Source: Sphingopyxis sp. MSC1_008
GTDB lineage: Bacteria; Pseudomonadota; Alphaproteobacteria; Sphingomonadales; Sphingomonadaceae
Assembly: GCF_023197165.1 (NCBI RefSeq)
Contig: NZ_JALPRD010000002.1
Span: forward strand, 477,847-541,846
DNA length: 64,000 bases
Direction: 5' to 3'
In this document: positions 17,041-24,343 of the stretch, piece by piece
Layout: every line of letters starts with the position of its first letter
How positions within the stretch are numbered: position 1 is the first letter of the stretch
The notes under the pieces: model-generated
What the model was told of the DNA's origin: nothing
The model's database searches: none
The model's input: the letters and a program-made list of their open reading frames with translations, nothing else
Position numbers and translations under genes: made by a program

Positions 17041-20031
17041 TCAGGCCGATGCTGACGCGGCATCGTCGCGGTCGGGGGCGAGCTGACGGCTGTAGAGCCA
17101 GCCGATCCCGATCAGGCTGAAACCGAGTGCGACGAACGAGCCGATCCGCGCAAGTCCTTCGAGCCCCGAGGCGTCGAAGAGGAAGACCTTGCCCGCCGCG
17201 CCGATCATCAGCACCAGCGACGCAATGCGCCAGTCGTGTTGCTTGGCGCGGATGCCCCACAAGAGGAAGCCGAGCGCTAGCGCGAGGATGAGGATCGACC
17301 GCAGGATATTTTCCGCGTCGGTAACGCCCGGCTGCGCGAGCAGTGAGCCGTGGAAGAGCTGGCGAAGCGTCGCCCACGCAAAGCCCAGCGCGAGCAGCAT
17401 TGTTACAATCTGGATCGCGCGGTCGAGCTCTGCCGGTACCTTGGCGAAGAGCGCCGGCATCCGCGTCAGCCCAAACCACGGCAGCAGGAACAGCGGGAGG
17501 AGCAGGTTGACGAGCGGCCAGCCGCCGACCGCCTGCGCCGACCACAAGGGATTGTGCAGGATGAGGCCATAGAAGAGCGCGTGGGCAGTGCCCGCGACAA
17601 TCAGCGGACGGGCGATGCCGGTCATCCCGCGCGTTATCGCGAACCAGCCCGCGCCGATCAGCAGTGTCTCCCATATCAGCCGCTGAAGGATGCCCGTCGT
17701 GACGAAATTGTCGCCCGCCAGCGCCGCGAAGCCGATGCGATAGAGCGAATGGACAGCGATGCCCCCGACGACCGCCGCGGCGCTGAGAGCCGCGATCCTG
17801 AGCCAGCGGGGGAGCGCATCGCGGATCAGCCAGACGGGTATCGCGAAGAGCAATGCGGGAAGCAGCAGACGCAGCAGCAACGGTTCGATCGTGAGCAGCG
17901 TGTCATCGAATTGCATCGGGACACCGGCGAGCGATAGCAATGCTTTCGTCGACCAGATGGCCATCGGAAGCGCCGCCCACGCCAGACTGAGCGCCGCGAG
18001 GCTGGCGGCCGCGCCGTCGATGCGGCCGAAGGGGATTCGCCGTGCGGTAAGAAGTATCGCCGCCCCGGCCAGCGCCGGGACGAGCATCAGCGCGTTCGCG
18101 GGCAAGATCTGGGCGAAGGCGCCGTAGGCGAACAAGGCCGCGGCAATCTGACCGAGCCGGCGCACGATGGCGCCATGGCCGCGAACCGCGAACAGGAGCG
18201 CGGCGGCGGCAAGGCCGGCCCAGCGGATTATCGCCATGCCGTCGGCGCCATCCGCGCCCTCGATCAGCCGCGGCAGTTCGACCAGGGCCCGCGGCGTTGC
18301 GACGAGCGCGGCCAGTGCGGCGCCGACAAAGCCCGCCGCGACGCGTTCGATGCGCGGATCGAGAGCGGCCTTCCCGAAGAAGAGCAGCGCGGTTGCGACC
18401 GCTGCGATGCCAAGCGGCGCCAGCCACGCTGGACTGAGGAGGAGGATGGCGAGCGCGAGAAGCGCGCCCGCCGTCGCCGCGAGCCACGCGACGCGGCCGT
18501 CGCTTGTCCGCCCTTCGACGGTCCAGCCGCGCGCGATACCGGTTGCGGCGAGCAGCGCGCCGCCCAGTGCCACCAACGCGAGCAACCCGTCGGCGATACC
18601 CCAGAAATGCCACTTGGTGAGCGGCGCGGCGGCGAGCGCGACCGCGCAAAGTTCAAGCGTCGGACGTAGCTTTGCCGGGATCGCCCACATCCGCGCGAGG
18701 AGCGGCACGGCGTGGATGATCAACAGCGACAGTCCGATCAGACCGAACCAGAAGAGCGTCGGATCGGGCCAGGCGGCCAGCAGGGCCAGCGAGAGCAGCA
18801 GGCTGATCGTCGGAACGATCGCGAAGCCGCGCTCGCGCCAGGCGAGCCATTGCCCTGCGGCGGCGATCAGTATGAACAGGCCCCAATGGAGCGGCGCGAA
18901 GCCGCCATAGCCGACGAGCAGCGCCAGCTGGAGCGCGCCGACGACCGCAGAGGCGGTGCGCAGCAATGTCGAACGCGGCCCGTCGAACGCCATCATCGGC
19001 AGCACGATCGCGAGGAGAAGGACAAAGCCGCCGATCGAGAGCGCCGCGACGACATCTAGCGCCGCGCTCGCGAGGACCATCCACAGTCCCCAGCCGATCC
19101 CGCCGATCAGCGCCGCGAGCGCGAGCCATGGCCAGCGCCGCGCGCGTGCAACCCCGGCGAGCCCCGCGATCGTCAGCGCGAGATAGACCGCGAGCAGCGG
19201 CACATTGGGTTCGACCGCCCCGACCATCGCGGGCGCCGCCAGCCCGCCCGCGAGGCCGAGCAGCGCGCTCGGCGGGCCGAACCGGAGCGACAGGCCGAGC
19301 GCCGCGGCGGTGACGAGCGCGAGCGCGAGGAAGGCGAGCAGCGGCTCGATCAACTGATAGACGTTCGCCGCGACCATGATCGCGGCGTAGAGCGTCGCGA
19401 TGCCCGCGCCCGAAAGCGCCTGCGGCACGCGGACGTCGCGCAATTTCTCCTCGTTGCGCCAGGCATATTCGGCGCCGCCGATCAGGGCGAAGCCAAACAA
19501 CAGCCCGGCGACGATCTGCACACCGGGTGTGAAGATACGCGCGAAGAAGCCGGCATCGATTGCATAGCGTACGATCAGGACGCCGGCGATCGCGAGCGTG
19601 AGCCCGCCGGCCCAGATCGGCAGCGTCTTTCCGAACAAATTCTCGAACCGCGACGCGAGGCTGGCGGGCGGTCCGGACGGAGCGGGTGCCTTTGGCGGTT
19701 TCGGCGCAGGCGTCGCGGGCATGGCGTGTGAGGGCGGAGCGCTTATGGTGTCAGCCGTCTCGACGGGATCGGCCGAGAGCGTGGCGGGCCGTGTTGTATC
19801 GGCGGCAACGGCGGACTGGCGCTGGACCGGAACCGGAGCGTCATGGACGGCTTCCACGCTCTCCGCAGCATCGGTGTCCCCGGTCACGGGCGGCGCGGCC
19901 CCGCGCTGCAGCGCGCCGATCCTTTTGGCCGCTTCCAGCAGCGTCGCCTCGGCGCGCTTCAACCGGCCGCGGGTGTCCATCAACAGGACAAACAGGATGA
20001 TGATGGCCAGAAACGCGAGGAAGTCGAACAC
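17041..20031 (-). CDS. DUF2339 giant membrane protein
   Basis: 996 residues. A single N-terminal transmembrane helix (FDFLAFLAIIILFVLLMD) is followed by a short coiled segment (RGRLKRAEATLLEAAKRIG) and an Ala/Pro-rich linker to about 120. Then more than twenty transmembrane helices begin at FENLFGKTLPIWAGGLTLAI. This is the DUF2339 architecture, common in proteobacteria and of unknown function. The start is a GTG (20029-20031) with GAAGGG at a good distance. The BenE-like gene lies 31 bases downstream, so the two may be co-transcribed. Confidence 0.88.
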   Translation of the reverse strand: MFDFLAFLAIIILFVLLMDTRGRLKRAEATLLEAAKRIGALQRGAAPPVTGDTDAAESVEAVHDAPVPVQRQSAVAADTTRPATLSADPVETADTISAPPSHAMPATPAPKPPKAPAPSGPPASLASRFENLFGKTLPIWAGGLTLAIAGVLIVRYAIDAGFFARIFTPGVQIVAGLLFGFALIGGAEYAWRNEEKLRDVRVPQALSGAGIATLYAAIMVAANVYQLIEPLLAFLALALVTAAALGLSLRFGPPSALLGLAGGLAAPAMVGAVEPNVPLLAVYLALTIAGLAGVARARRWPWLALAALIGGIGWGLWMVLASAALDVVAALSIGGFVLLLAIVLPMMAFDGPRSTLLRTASAVVGALQLALLVGYGGFAPLHWGLFILIAAAGQWLAWRERGFAIVPTISLLLSLALLAAWPDPTLFWFGLIGLSLLIIHAVPLLARMWAIPAKLRPTLELCAVALAAAPLTKWHFWGIADGLLALVALGGALLAATGIARGWTVEGRTSDGRVAWLAATAGALLALAILLLSPAWLAPLGIAAVATALLFFGKAALDPRIERVAAGFVGAALAALVATPRALVELPRLIEGADGADGMAIIRWAGLAAAALLFAVRGHGAIVRRLGQIAAALFAYGAFAQILPANALMLVPALAGAAILLTARRIPFGRIDGAAASLAALSLAWAALPMAIWSTKALLSLAGVPMQFDDTLLTIEPLLLRLLLPALLFAIPVWLIRDALPRWLRIAALSAAAVVGGIAVHSLYRIGFAALAGDNFVTTGILQRLIWETLLIGAGWFAITRGMTGIARPLIVAGTAHALFYGLILHNPLWSAQAVGGWPLVNLLLPLFLLPWFGLTRMPALFAKVPAELDRAIQIVTMLLALGFAWATLRQLFHGSLLAQPGVTDAENILRSILILALALGFLLWGIRAKQHDWRIASLVLMIGAAGKVFLFDASGLEGLARIGSFVALGFSLIGIGWLYSRQLAPDRDDAASASA

Positions 20032-20179
20032 GTTGATCCCTTCAGCCTGCGTTCCTAGCAGGCGGCCGGAGCGATTTCGATCTGTTTGGCAGGATAATAA
20101 CTCGGCGCAATAACATTAGGCCCGGCGGCGCATCGGGTATAAGAAGCCGGTAGAGGAAAATCCCTGGGGAGGGCGAACG

Positions 20180-20593
20180 ATGCGACTGATTGGTCTGGCC
20201 CTGTTCGTGGCATTGTTGCCGGCTGACAGCGCGGCCTTTCAGAAGCGCGAAAGCCTTGCGGGCGGCAATTCCTATTACAGTCAATGCGTGGCGGGTCCGA
20301 AGGATTATAGCGCCTGCATCGGATATTTTATGGGCATTGCCGATGCGCCCGTCATGAACACGGGGAAAACGCCCGAAGAGGCCGTGTACTGCCCGCAAGC
20401 CGGCGCGACCTATGAGCAATATCGCGACGTTTTTCACAAATTTCTTCGCGACAATCCGCAGATGCGGCAATTGTCCACGCACCATCTGTTCATGATGGCG
20501 ATGAACGCCTCCTATCCATGCACGAGCTCGCCCTATCTCTCGGTCGATCCGAACACCGGCGGCGTGTACATCTCGGTGCCCAAACCGCGGTAG
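20180..20593 (+). CDS. Rap1a/Tai-like secreted protein
   Basis: 137 residues. The signal peptide MRLIGLALFVALLPADSAAF precedes a compact helical domain with four Cys: SQCVAGPKDYSACIGYFMGIADA, then VYCPQAG and the final YPC. The pattern (acidic GY-GIADA helix, QYRDVFHKFLRDNPQMRQL, a late Cys) is that of the Rap1a/Tai family, first described as type VI secretion immunity proteins. No effector or type VI gene is nearby, so an immunity role is not supported here and housekeeping homologues are common. GGGGAGGGCGAACG precedes the ATG. Confidence 0.7.
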   Translation: MRLIGLALFVALLPADSAAFQKRESLAGGNSYYSQCVAGPKDYSACIGYFMGIADAPVMNTGKTPEEAVYCPQAGATYEQYRDVFHKFLRDNPQMRQLSTHHLFMMAMNASYPCTSSPYLSVDPNTGGVYISVPKPR

Positions 20594-20645
20594 GTGCGGT
20601 TCATGGTGCCGCCCAGGATATTGTCGGATCGTTACGGCAACGCGG

Positions 20646-21104
20646 TCAGGCGCCGCAGGATTCGCGGACGATCAGGTGCGTCGGCAGATAGTCGAGAAAC
20701 TGTTCGGAATGCGCGTCCATGACCTGCGACACGAGGCGGCGGCCAGCCTCCAGTGTATCCTGCTGGATCGTCGTCAGCGCCGGGGTGCTCAGCCGCGCGA
20801 GCAGCATGTCGTCATTACCGACGACCGAGACGTCCTTCGGGACCGACAAATTCGCCTTTCGCAGCGCGCGGATGGCGCCGAGCGCGATGAGGTCGCTCGA
20901 CGCGATGATGCCGTCGAACTTGCGCCCGCGCGCGAGCATCTGGCTGAGCGCGCGTTCGGCCGATTCGAAGCCGGAGTCGGCGCGGATCTGGAGCGCGGGG
21001 TCCGCATCCAGCCCATTAGACTCGAGCGCTTCCAGATAACCGTGGCGCCGCTGCATCGTCTCGGGACCGTTCGATCTGACGACCCCATTACCAGTGTTAA
21101 AATC
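20646..21104 (-). pseudogene. 5'-truncated LacI-family regulator (ligand-binding C-terminal half only)
   Basis: The frame contains the C-terminal half of a LacI/GalR sensor domain: RRHGYLEALESNGLDAD, FDGIIASSDLIALGAIRAL, VSVVGNDDMLLARLSTPALT and DTLEAGRRLVSQVMD, ending LIVRESC. The longest ORF from an ATG starts at 21056. Homology seems to begin slightly earlier (GNGVVRSNGPE) and the frame stops at 21108-21110, beyond which the DNA becomes A+T-richer. The helix-turn-helix and the N-terminal subdomain are missing, so it cannot be a working LacI repressor. The breakpoint near 21105 looks like an insertion or deletion junction. Confidence 0.8.
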
Positions 21105-21110
21105 TTGTTA

Positions 21111-21540
21111 TATCACACTCTTATGCGTCATATTGCTTCGGAGTACATAAACTCGTATCTTCGACCCGTTGATTCCGAAGCGTATTGCGTCACGCTCTTT
21201 CGCTCAACTTCGGGCGCCGGGACCATGACTCGCTCGGACGTTCGACCTGCTCGCCAAGCAAAGAAGGGCCCCACCAGTGGTGAACGTATGTCGGCTATTG
21301 GCTGGCAAGGGTGGGAACACGTCGAGACGGTCGATCCGTATCTACTCTCCGATTGTGGATTGTTCCTCTCTCGCCCTTTTTTCCGGGGGAGGCTAAGGGG
21401 CACTTTTGAGATATGCCGGAAAGCCCGCGTCTCACCGGCGCTGTCTTTTCAGCATTTTGGCAACCCAAGTTAATTTGGGATGCCGTAGCGTTCCCATCGC
21501 ATTGACTCTCTTGCGCATCCCACTAGCTACCGTGTCACCA
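21111..21540. other. Gene-poor A+T-richer stretch beside the LacI breakpoint
   Basis: About 430 bases without a convincing gene. Base composition is visibly unlike the flanking genes. The short ORFs here have no recognisable domain, codon preference or ribosome site. No tRNA, attachment site or transposase remnant was recognised. Confidence 0.5.
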
Positions 21541-21641
21541 GATCTTTCTGTAGCGACCTAGGAAAGATCGGGTGGGACTGACCAAGGGGGCCCCTACTCT
21601 CCGAGGACAAGAAAGGCTCTGCTGCGAGGCAGAGCCTTTTT
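21541..21641 (+). ncRNA. Possible small RNA ending in an intrinsic terminator
   Basis: An 8-bp hairpin GATCTTTC/GAAAGATC (21541-21548 with 21562-21569) and the self-complementary GGGGGCCCC precede the strong terminator at 21615-21641. No reading frame leads into the terminator, which makes a short structured transcript plausible. No promoter was identified, and the family is not recognised. Confidence 0.3.
21615..21641 (+). terminator. Intrinsic terminator
   Basis: Perfect 8-bp stem GGCTCTGC (21615-21622) / GCAGAGCC (21629-21636), 6-base loop, then TTTTT (21637-21641), with AAA before the stem. It could work in the plus direction with no annotated gene upstream. Confidence 0.8.
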
Positions 21642-21681
21642 CCATCTGTCCTACAAAATACCAGCCTGTCATGCCCGCCAG

Positions 21682-21804
21682 ATGAACATCGACCCAAACT
21701 GGAAAGATCGCGCCCACGCGGCCAATTACTGGTTGCTCACCGCTGTCGTTGCTGGCGCCTTCGTTGCGGGGCTGATTGCCGCCATCCCCTATCTCGCCGG
21801 ATGA
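21682..21804 (+). CDS. Possible 40-residue membrane protein
   Basis: A short frame begins MNIDPNWKDRAHAANYW and continues into one transmembrane helix (LLTAVVAGAFVAGLIAAIPYL), a charged-then-hydrophobic pattern common in genuine small membrane proteins. It has no clear ribosome site. It faces another small membrane protein (21839-22021) end to end. Unrecognised; it may be chance. Confidence 0.35.
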   Translation: MNIDPNWKDRAHAANYWLLTAVVAGAFVAGLIAAIPYLAG

Positions 21805-21838
21805 ACCGGGTGTCTGCAAACCGCCCATAGATGCAGCT

Positions 21839-22021
21839 TTACGGTTCGTCCCTCGGTCGGCGATAGGCAATATGCAGCCAGATGAGGCCCGTAAGGAGCC
21901 AAGCTGGCCCGTGCCAATCTTTCGATAGGTCACGGCTCTCATTCAATTCGATCATGCCAATGGCTGCGCTGACGAACGCGACAATGGCCGCGCCGATGTG
22001 CCAGCGGTTGCGCGAGATCAT
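21839..22021 (-). CDS. Small two-helix membrane protein, function unknown
   Basis: 60 residues from an ATG at 22019-22021 preceded by GGAGGAAATGAG, a near-consensus ribosome site. This supports this start over the longer frame from 22108. Two hydrophobic helices (HIGAAIVAFVSAAIGMIEL and WLLTGLIWLHIAY) flank a polar loop (NESRDLSKDWHGP), and the tail is basic (RRPRDEP). No family recognised. It lies in the A+T-rich island. Confidence 0.6.
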   Translation of the reverse strand: MISRNRWHIGAAIVAFVSAAIGMIELNESRDLSKDWHGPAWLLTGLIWLHIAYRRPRDEP

Positions 22022-22081
22022 CTCATTTCCTCCACCGCGTACCCCAGCCTCTATTGTCCATTCAAAGCGCGGCAGGACGAC

Positions 22082-22216
22082 ATGTTTTGGTATCAAATGG
22101 CAGCGCAAAACGACCGGGCGAAAGCCGATGTTGTTGATCTATGTAATAGCTCGAACCTCAGCCGCAGCTATCTTTGTCTCAAGCCACACCCATGGCTCCC
22201 AGGACCGGTCGCTTGA
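22082..22216 (+). CDS. Possible 44-residue protein with dedicated terminator
   Basis: An ATG at 22082 is preceded by CAGGACGAC. The frame (MFWYQMAAQNDRAKADVVDL, then two Cys and a Pro-rich end PHPWLPGPVA) stops 5 bases before a very strong intrinsic terminator. This placement argues for a real transcript. No domain recognised, and codon use is not typical of neighbours, so coding status is uncertain. Confidence 0.35.
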   Translation: MFWYQMAAQNDRAKADVVDLCNSSNLSRSYLCLKPHPWLPGPVA

Positions 22217-22221
22217 TCGGT

Positions 22222-22273
22222 GCGCGAACAGCTTGGCATATCCCGAAATCGGCCAAGCTGTTCGCGCTCTTTT
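22222..22273 (+). terminator. Strong intrinsic terminator, 15-bp stem
   Basis: GCGCGAACAGCTTGG (22222-22236) pairs perfectly with CCAAGCTGTTCGCGC (22253-22267) across a 16-base loop, followed by TCTTTTTT. It lies just downstream of the small frame ending at 22216. Confidence 0.85.
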
Positions 22274-22577
22274 TTGCGTTATCCGGGCCCTTTTTCTCGG
22301 TCAGAATCGGGGTGAAAGCTGAGTGAACCGCCCCGGCATTGCCGGAGACCGATCATATTGCCGATCCCGAATTCAGTCGCGGGATGTCAAGAAGGAGCCG
22401 TTCTCGAGCACTTTCCTACCGGCCGGCGTGCCAGTTCGGGCGAGTGCCCCGGCGGTAGGGGATGTATGCAATTATGGCGTAAGCTGAGATTTGTGGCATA
22501 ATTCGGCTATCGTTTCGCGAAATAACAATTGAGCCTATAGTGGAAGGGTTAAAGAGGATTTGTGATAGGAGTACCAG
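22274..22577. other. Intergenic region upstream of vapBC, possible promoter/operator
   Basis: No gene seen. Near its end are the 10-base palindrome TTTCGCGAAA (22513-22522) and a -10-like TATAGT (22536-22541). The palindrome overlaps where a -35 would lie, as expected for an autoregulated toxin-antitoxin promoter, but this is only a placement argument. Confidence 0.35.
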
Positions 22578-22823
22578 ATGACGATCCAGGTTAACATCAC
22601 GCCACAGGGACGAATGAGCCTGCCAGCCGACGTCCGCAAGCGGTTGGGGCTAACCGACGGCGGCGCTGTTTTTCTCGAGGAGACCGCCGATGGTATCGTC
22701 TTGCGGACCGCAGCCCAAGCTGTCGCGCGCGCGCAGGCAATTGCCAAACGGTTCGCCGAAGGTGGCGGTGATGTTTCGGTTGAGCGGTTCCTGGCGCACC
22801 GCAAAAAGGACGGTGAAGAGTGA
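22578..22823 (+). CDS. vapB: VapB-type antitoxin (AbrB/MazE fold)
   Basis: 81 residues. The N-terminal swapped-hairpin AbrB-like DNA-binding domain is clear (VNITPQGRMSLPADVRKRLG, then GGAVFLEETADGIVLRT). A helical C-terminal tail follows (AQAIAKRFAEGGGDVSVERF) that would wrap the toxin. AGGAG lies 8 bases before the ATG. The stop overlaps the GTG start of the toxin gene (GTGA), so the two are co-translated. It should neutralise the toxin and repress its own promoter. Confidence 0.9.
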   Translation: MTIQVNITPQGRMSLPADVRKRLGLTDGGAVFLEETADGIVLRTAAQAVARAQAIAKRFAEGGGDVSVERFLAHRKKDGEE

Positions 22824-23209
22824 GCGAGTACATCCTTGATGCATCCGCGCTTATCGCGATGCTCCGTTCCGAACCCGGCGCTGACAGGGTCTCGAACACG
22901 ATCTCGGATGCACGAATGAGCGTAATCAACTATAGCGAGGTCGTGAGCTACTTCGTTCACGCAGGCATGGACGCGCGCGACGTAGACGCCATGCTTGATC
23001 CGCTGCCGATTGAATGGATTCCGGTGGACAAGGAACTCGCAAATCTTGCCGGTCGCCTTCGCAAATCCACGGCCTCCGCTGGCTTATCACTTGGCGATCG
23101 CTTCTGCATTGCCTTGGCGAAGCGTGATGGTCTAGCCGCCTGGACGGCCGACAAAGGGTGGAAGACGATCGAGTCCGATGTCGGTGTCGAGGTCGTAATC
23201 ATCCGCTAA
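22820..23209 (+). CDS. vapC: VapC-type PIN-domain ribonuclease toxin
   Basis: 129-residue PIN domain. The first acidic residue is in YILDASALIAML, the Glu is in NYSEVVSYF, and the third and fourth acidic residues are in SLGDRFCIALAKRDG and AWTADKGW. All four metal-binding acids of the fold therefore appear to be present. VapC toxins cut tRNA or rRNA in a Mg-dependent way; the target here is unknown. GTG start overlapping the antitoxin stop. Part of the A+T-rich island. Confidence 0.92.
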   Translation: MSEYILDASALIAMLRSEPGADRVSNTISDARMSVINYSEVVSYFVHAGMDARDVDAMLDPLPIEWIPVDKELANLAGRLRKSTASAGLSLGDRFCIALAKRDGLAAWTADKGWKTIESDVGVEVVIIR

Positions 23210-23224
23210 GCGATCAAGAATTTC

Positions 23225-23545
23225 ATGTCCGCTTTAACTCAACAGTTGCCGACCAAGGAGTTCGCCAACCGCGTCTTTAGCGATCGCCAGCTCGGCGAAG
23301 TACCCGGAGGGAACGACGCGCGCCGTTATGGCGTGTCAACCGGACCTTGCGAGACGGATCGCTCATTCGCCTGGCCTCAGCGTTGAGCCACGGTACGGAG
23401 CGCGATCGACCTGGACGCTGTCTGCTAACCGACCGTTCCTGCGATGGACGGAAACTGGGGCGGAGGTTGCGAAGCGTCAGGCTTCTTGGCCGGTACGCCA
23501 AACGTCCGCTATTGCGGTTTGCGGTCCGAAAGCCGTCAGTATGAA
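23225..23545 (+). pseudogene. Frameshifted remnant resembling an AbiEi-type antitoxin N-terminus
   Basis: From the ATG at 23225 one frame reads MSALTQQLPTKEFANRVFSD and on to GGNDARRYGV. The similarity then jumps to another frame (VNRTLRDGSLIRLASALS). The joined string resembles the winged-helix start of AbiEi-like proteins (…RRYGLVNRALxDGSLIRLxRG…). The rest decays with no long frame. Family assignment comes from memory of the motif and is weak; the frame switch near 23335 is directly visible. Confidence 0.4.
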
Positions 23546-23547
23546 AA

Positions 23548-23585
23548 CGTTGATAGTTTCAGACGCCGTTAGGCGTCGTAAAGTC
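23548..23585. repeat. Dispersed palindromic repeat, copy 1
   Basis: A 38-base segment matches 36891-36928 with 5 mismatches. Its core is the stem GACGCC/GGCGTC around GTTA. It lies in non-coding DNA between the decayed gene and the cupin gene. Confidence 0.65.
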
Positions 23586-23740
23586 GGCGGTGCAACGGCC
23601 AATTCCAGCGGTAGCTTGATGTCAGTTCTTGATGCCGCGGCGACTGTGAATCCATGGAAAATCTGTTACGAGGCTAGCAATCGCAGTCGATCGGAGAAGA
23701 GGATGATCCGGGTTTCCAATTCGCGCTGGTTGTCGGACTC

Positions 23741-24343
23741 TTGACCAATGGGGACGCGAGCGTGGTCCTGGCGCAGGATGCGCCGACATTAGCCACGAAT
23801 GGCGATTATTACATCATTACAGCTGCCGAGCGGCGTGTGGTCGAACTCCCCGATGGGCCACTCTACTGGAAAATCGAACGCTATCCATCTGCTGAAGCCG
23901 CCAAAGACGCTTGCAGCGGCGACTACGCGCTTACAGCAACCATTGCCGGGCGGCACTGGCTGTTCACCCTCGGGCCGAAAGGTGCGGCAGGCCACGGTGG
24001 CAAAGTGATTACAGAGATCGGACCGGTGGTCGTGCCACTAGCGAGGTCATTTTTGCTGCGCGTGAACCGTGCCGGGGGACCGCCAGGGTCACAAACGCCG
24101 GTTCACAACCATCCAGGCTCCGAGTCGATCTACGTGCTTCGCGGGCAAATTTCGCAGCGCACGCCGCACGGGGTGATTGTCGGCAACGCAGGCGACATTT
24201 TAAATGCGCACGCGCCAGAAATGGCGATGCAGATCACGAGCACAGGGGCGGTCGATCTGGAGCAGATTGTCTTGTTCGTTGTCGATGCAGATCGACCCTT
24301 CTCGCCACCAGCCAGTTTCGACGCGACCACTCCGGTTAGATAG
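23741..24343 (+). CDS. Cupin-domain protein, possibly exported; N-terminus uncertain
   Basis: 200 residues from the first usable start (TTG 23741). The C-terminal single cupin barrel carries metal-ligand-like residues in TPVHNHPGSESIYVLRGQIS and the second motif GDILNAHAPEMAMQI. The region before it (residues 25-100) is a less typical beta domain. Upstream, the same frame stays open back to 23678 and reads FQFALVVGLLTNGD, with ASVVLAQ further on. That resembles a signal peptide, but no ATG is in frame. An ATG with AGAAGAGG just before it (23703) sits in another frame, so a one-base shift near 23710 may have broken the true start. Confidence 0.65.
   Translation: MTNGDASVVLAQDAPTLATNGDYYIITAAERRVVELPDGPLYWKIERYPSAEAAKDACSGDYALTATIAGRHWLFTLGPKGAAGHGGKVITEIGPVVVPLARSFLLRVNRAGGPPGSQTPVHNHPGSESIYVLRGQISQRTPHGVIVGNAGDILNAHAPEMAMQITSTGAVDLEQIVLFVVDADRPFSPPASFDATTPVR

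Noticed and set aside
20180..20593. Rap1a/Tai-like protein as a type VI immunity gene
   Set aside because: No effector, VgrG, PAAR or other type VI gene in the window; housekeeping members of the family are common.
21535..21942. 135-codon minus-strand frame across the first terminator
   Set aside because: No domain or ribosome site, and it conflicts with the small gene at 21839-22021 and the terminator structure.
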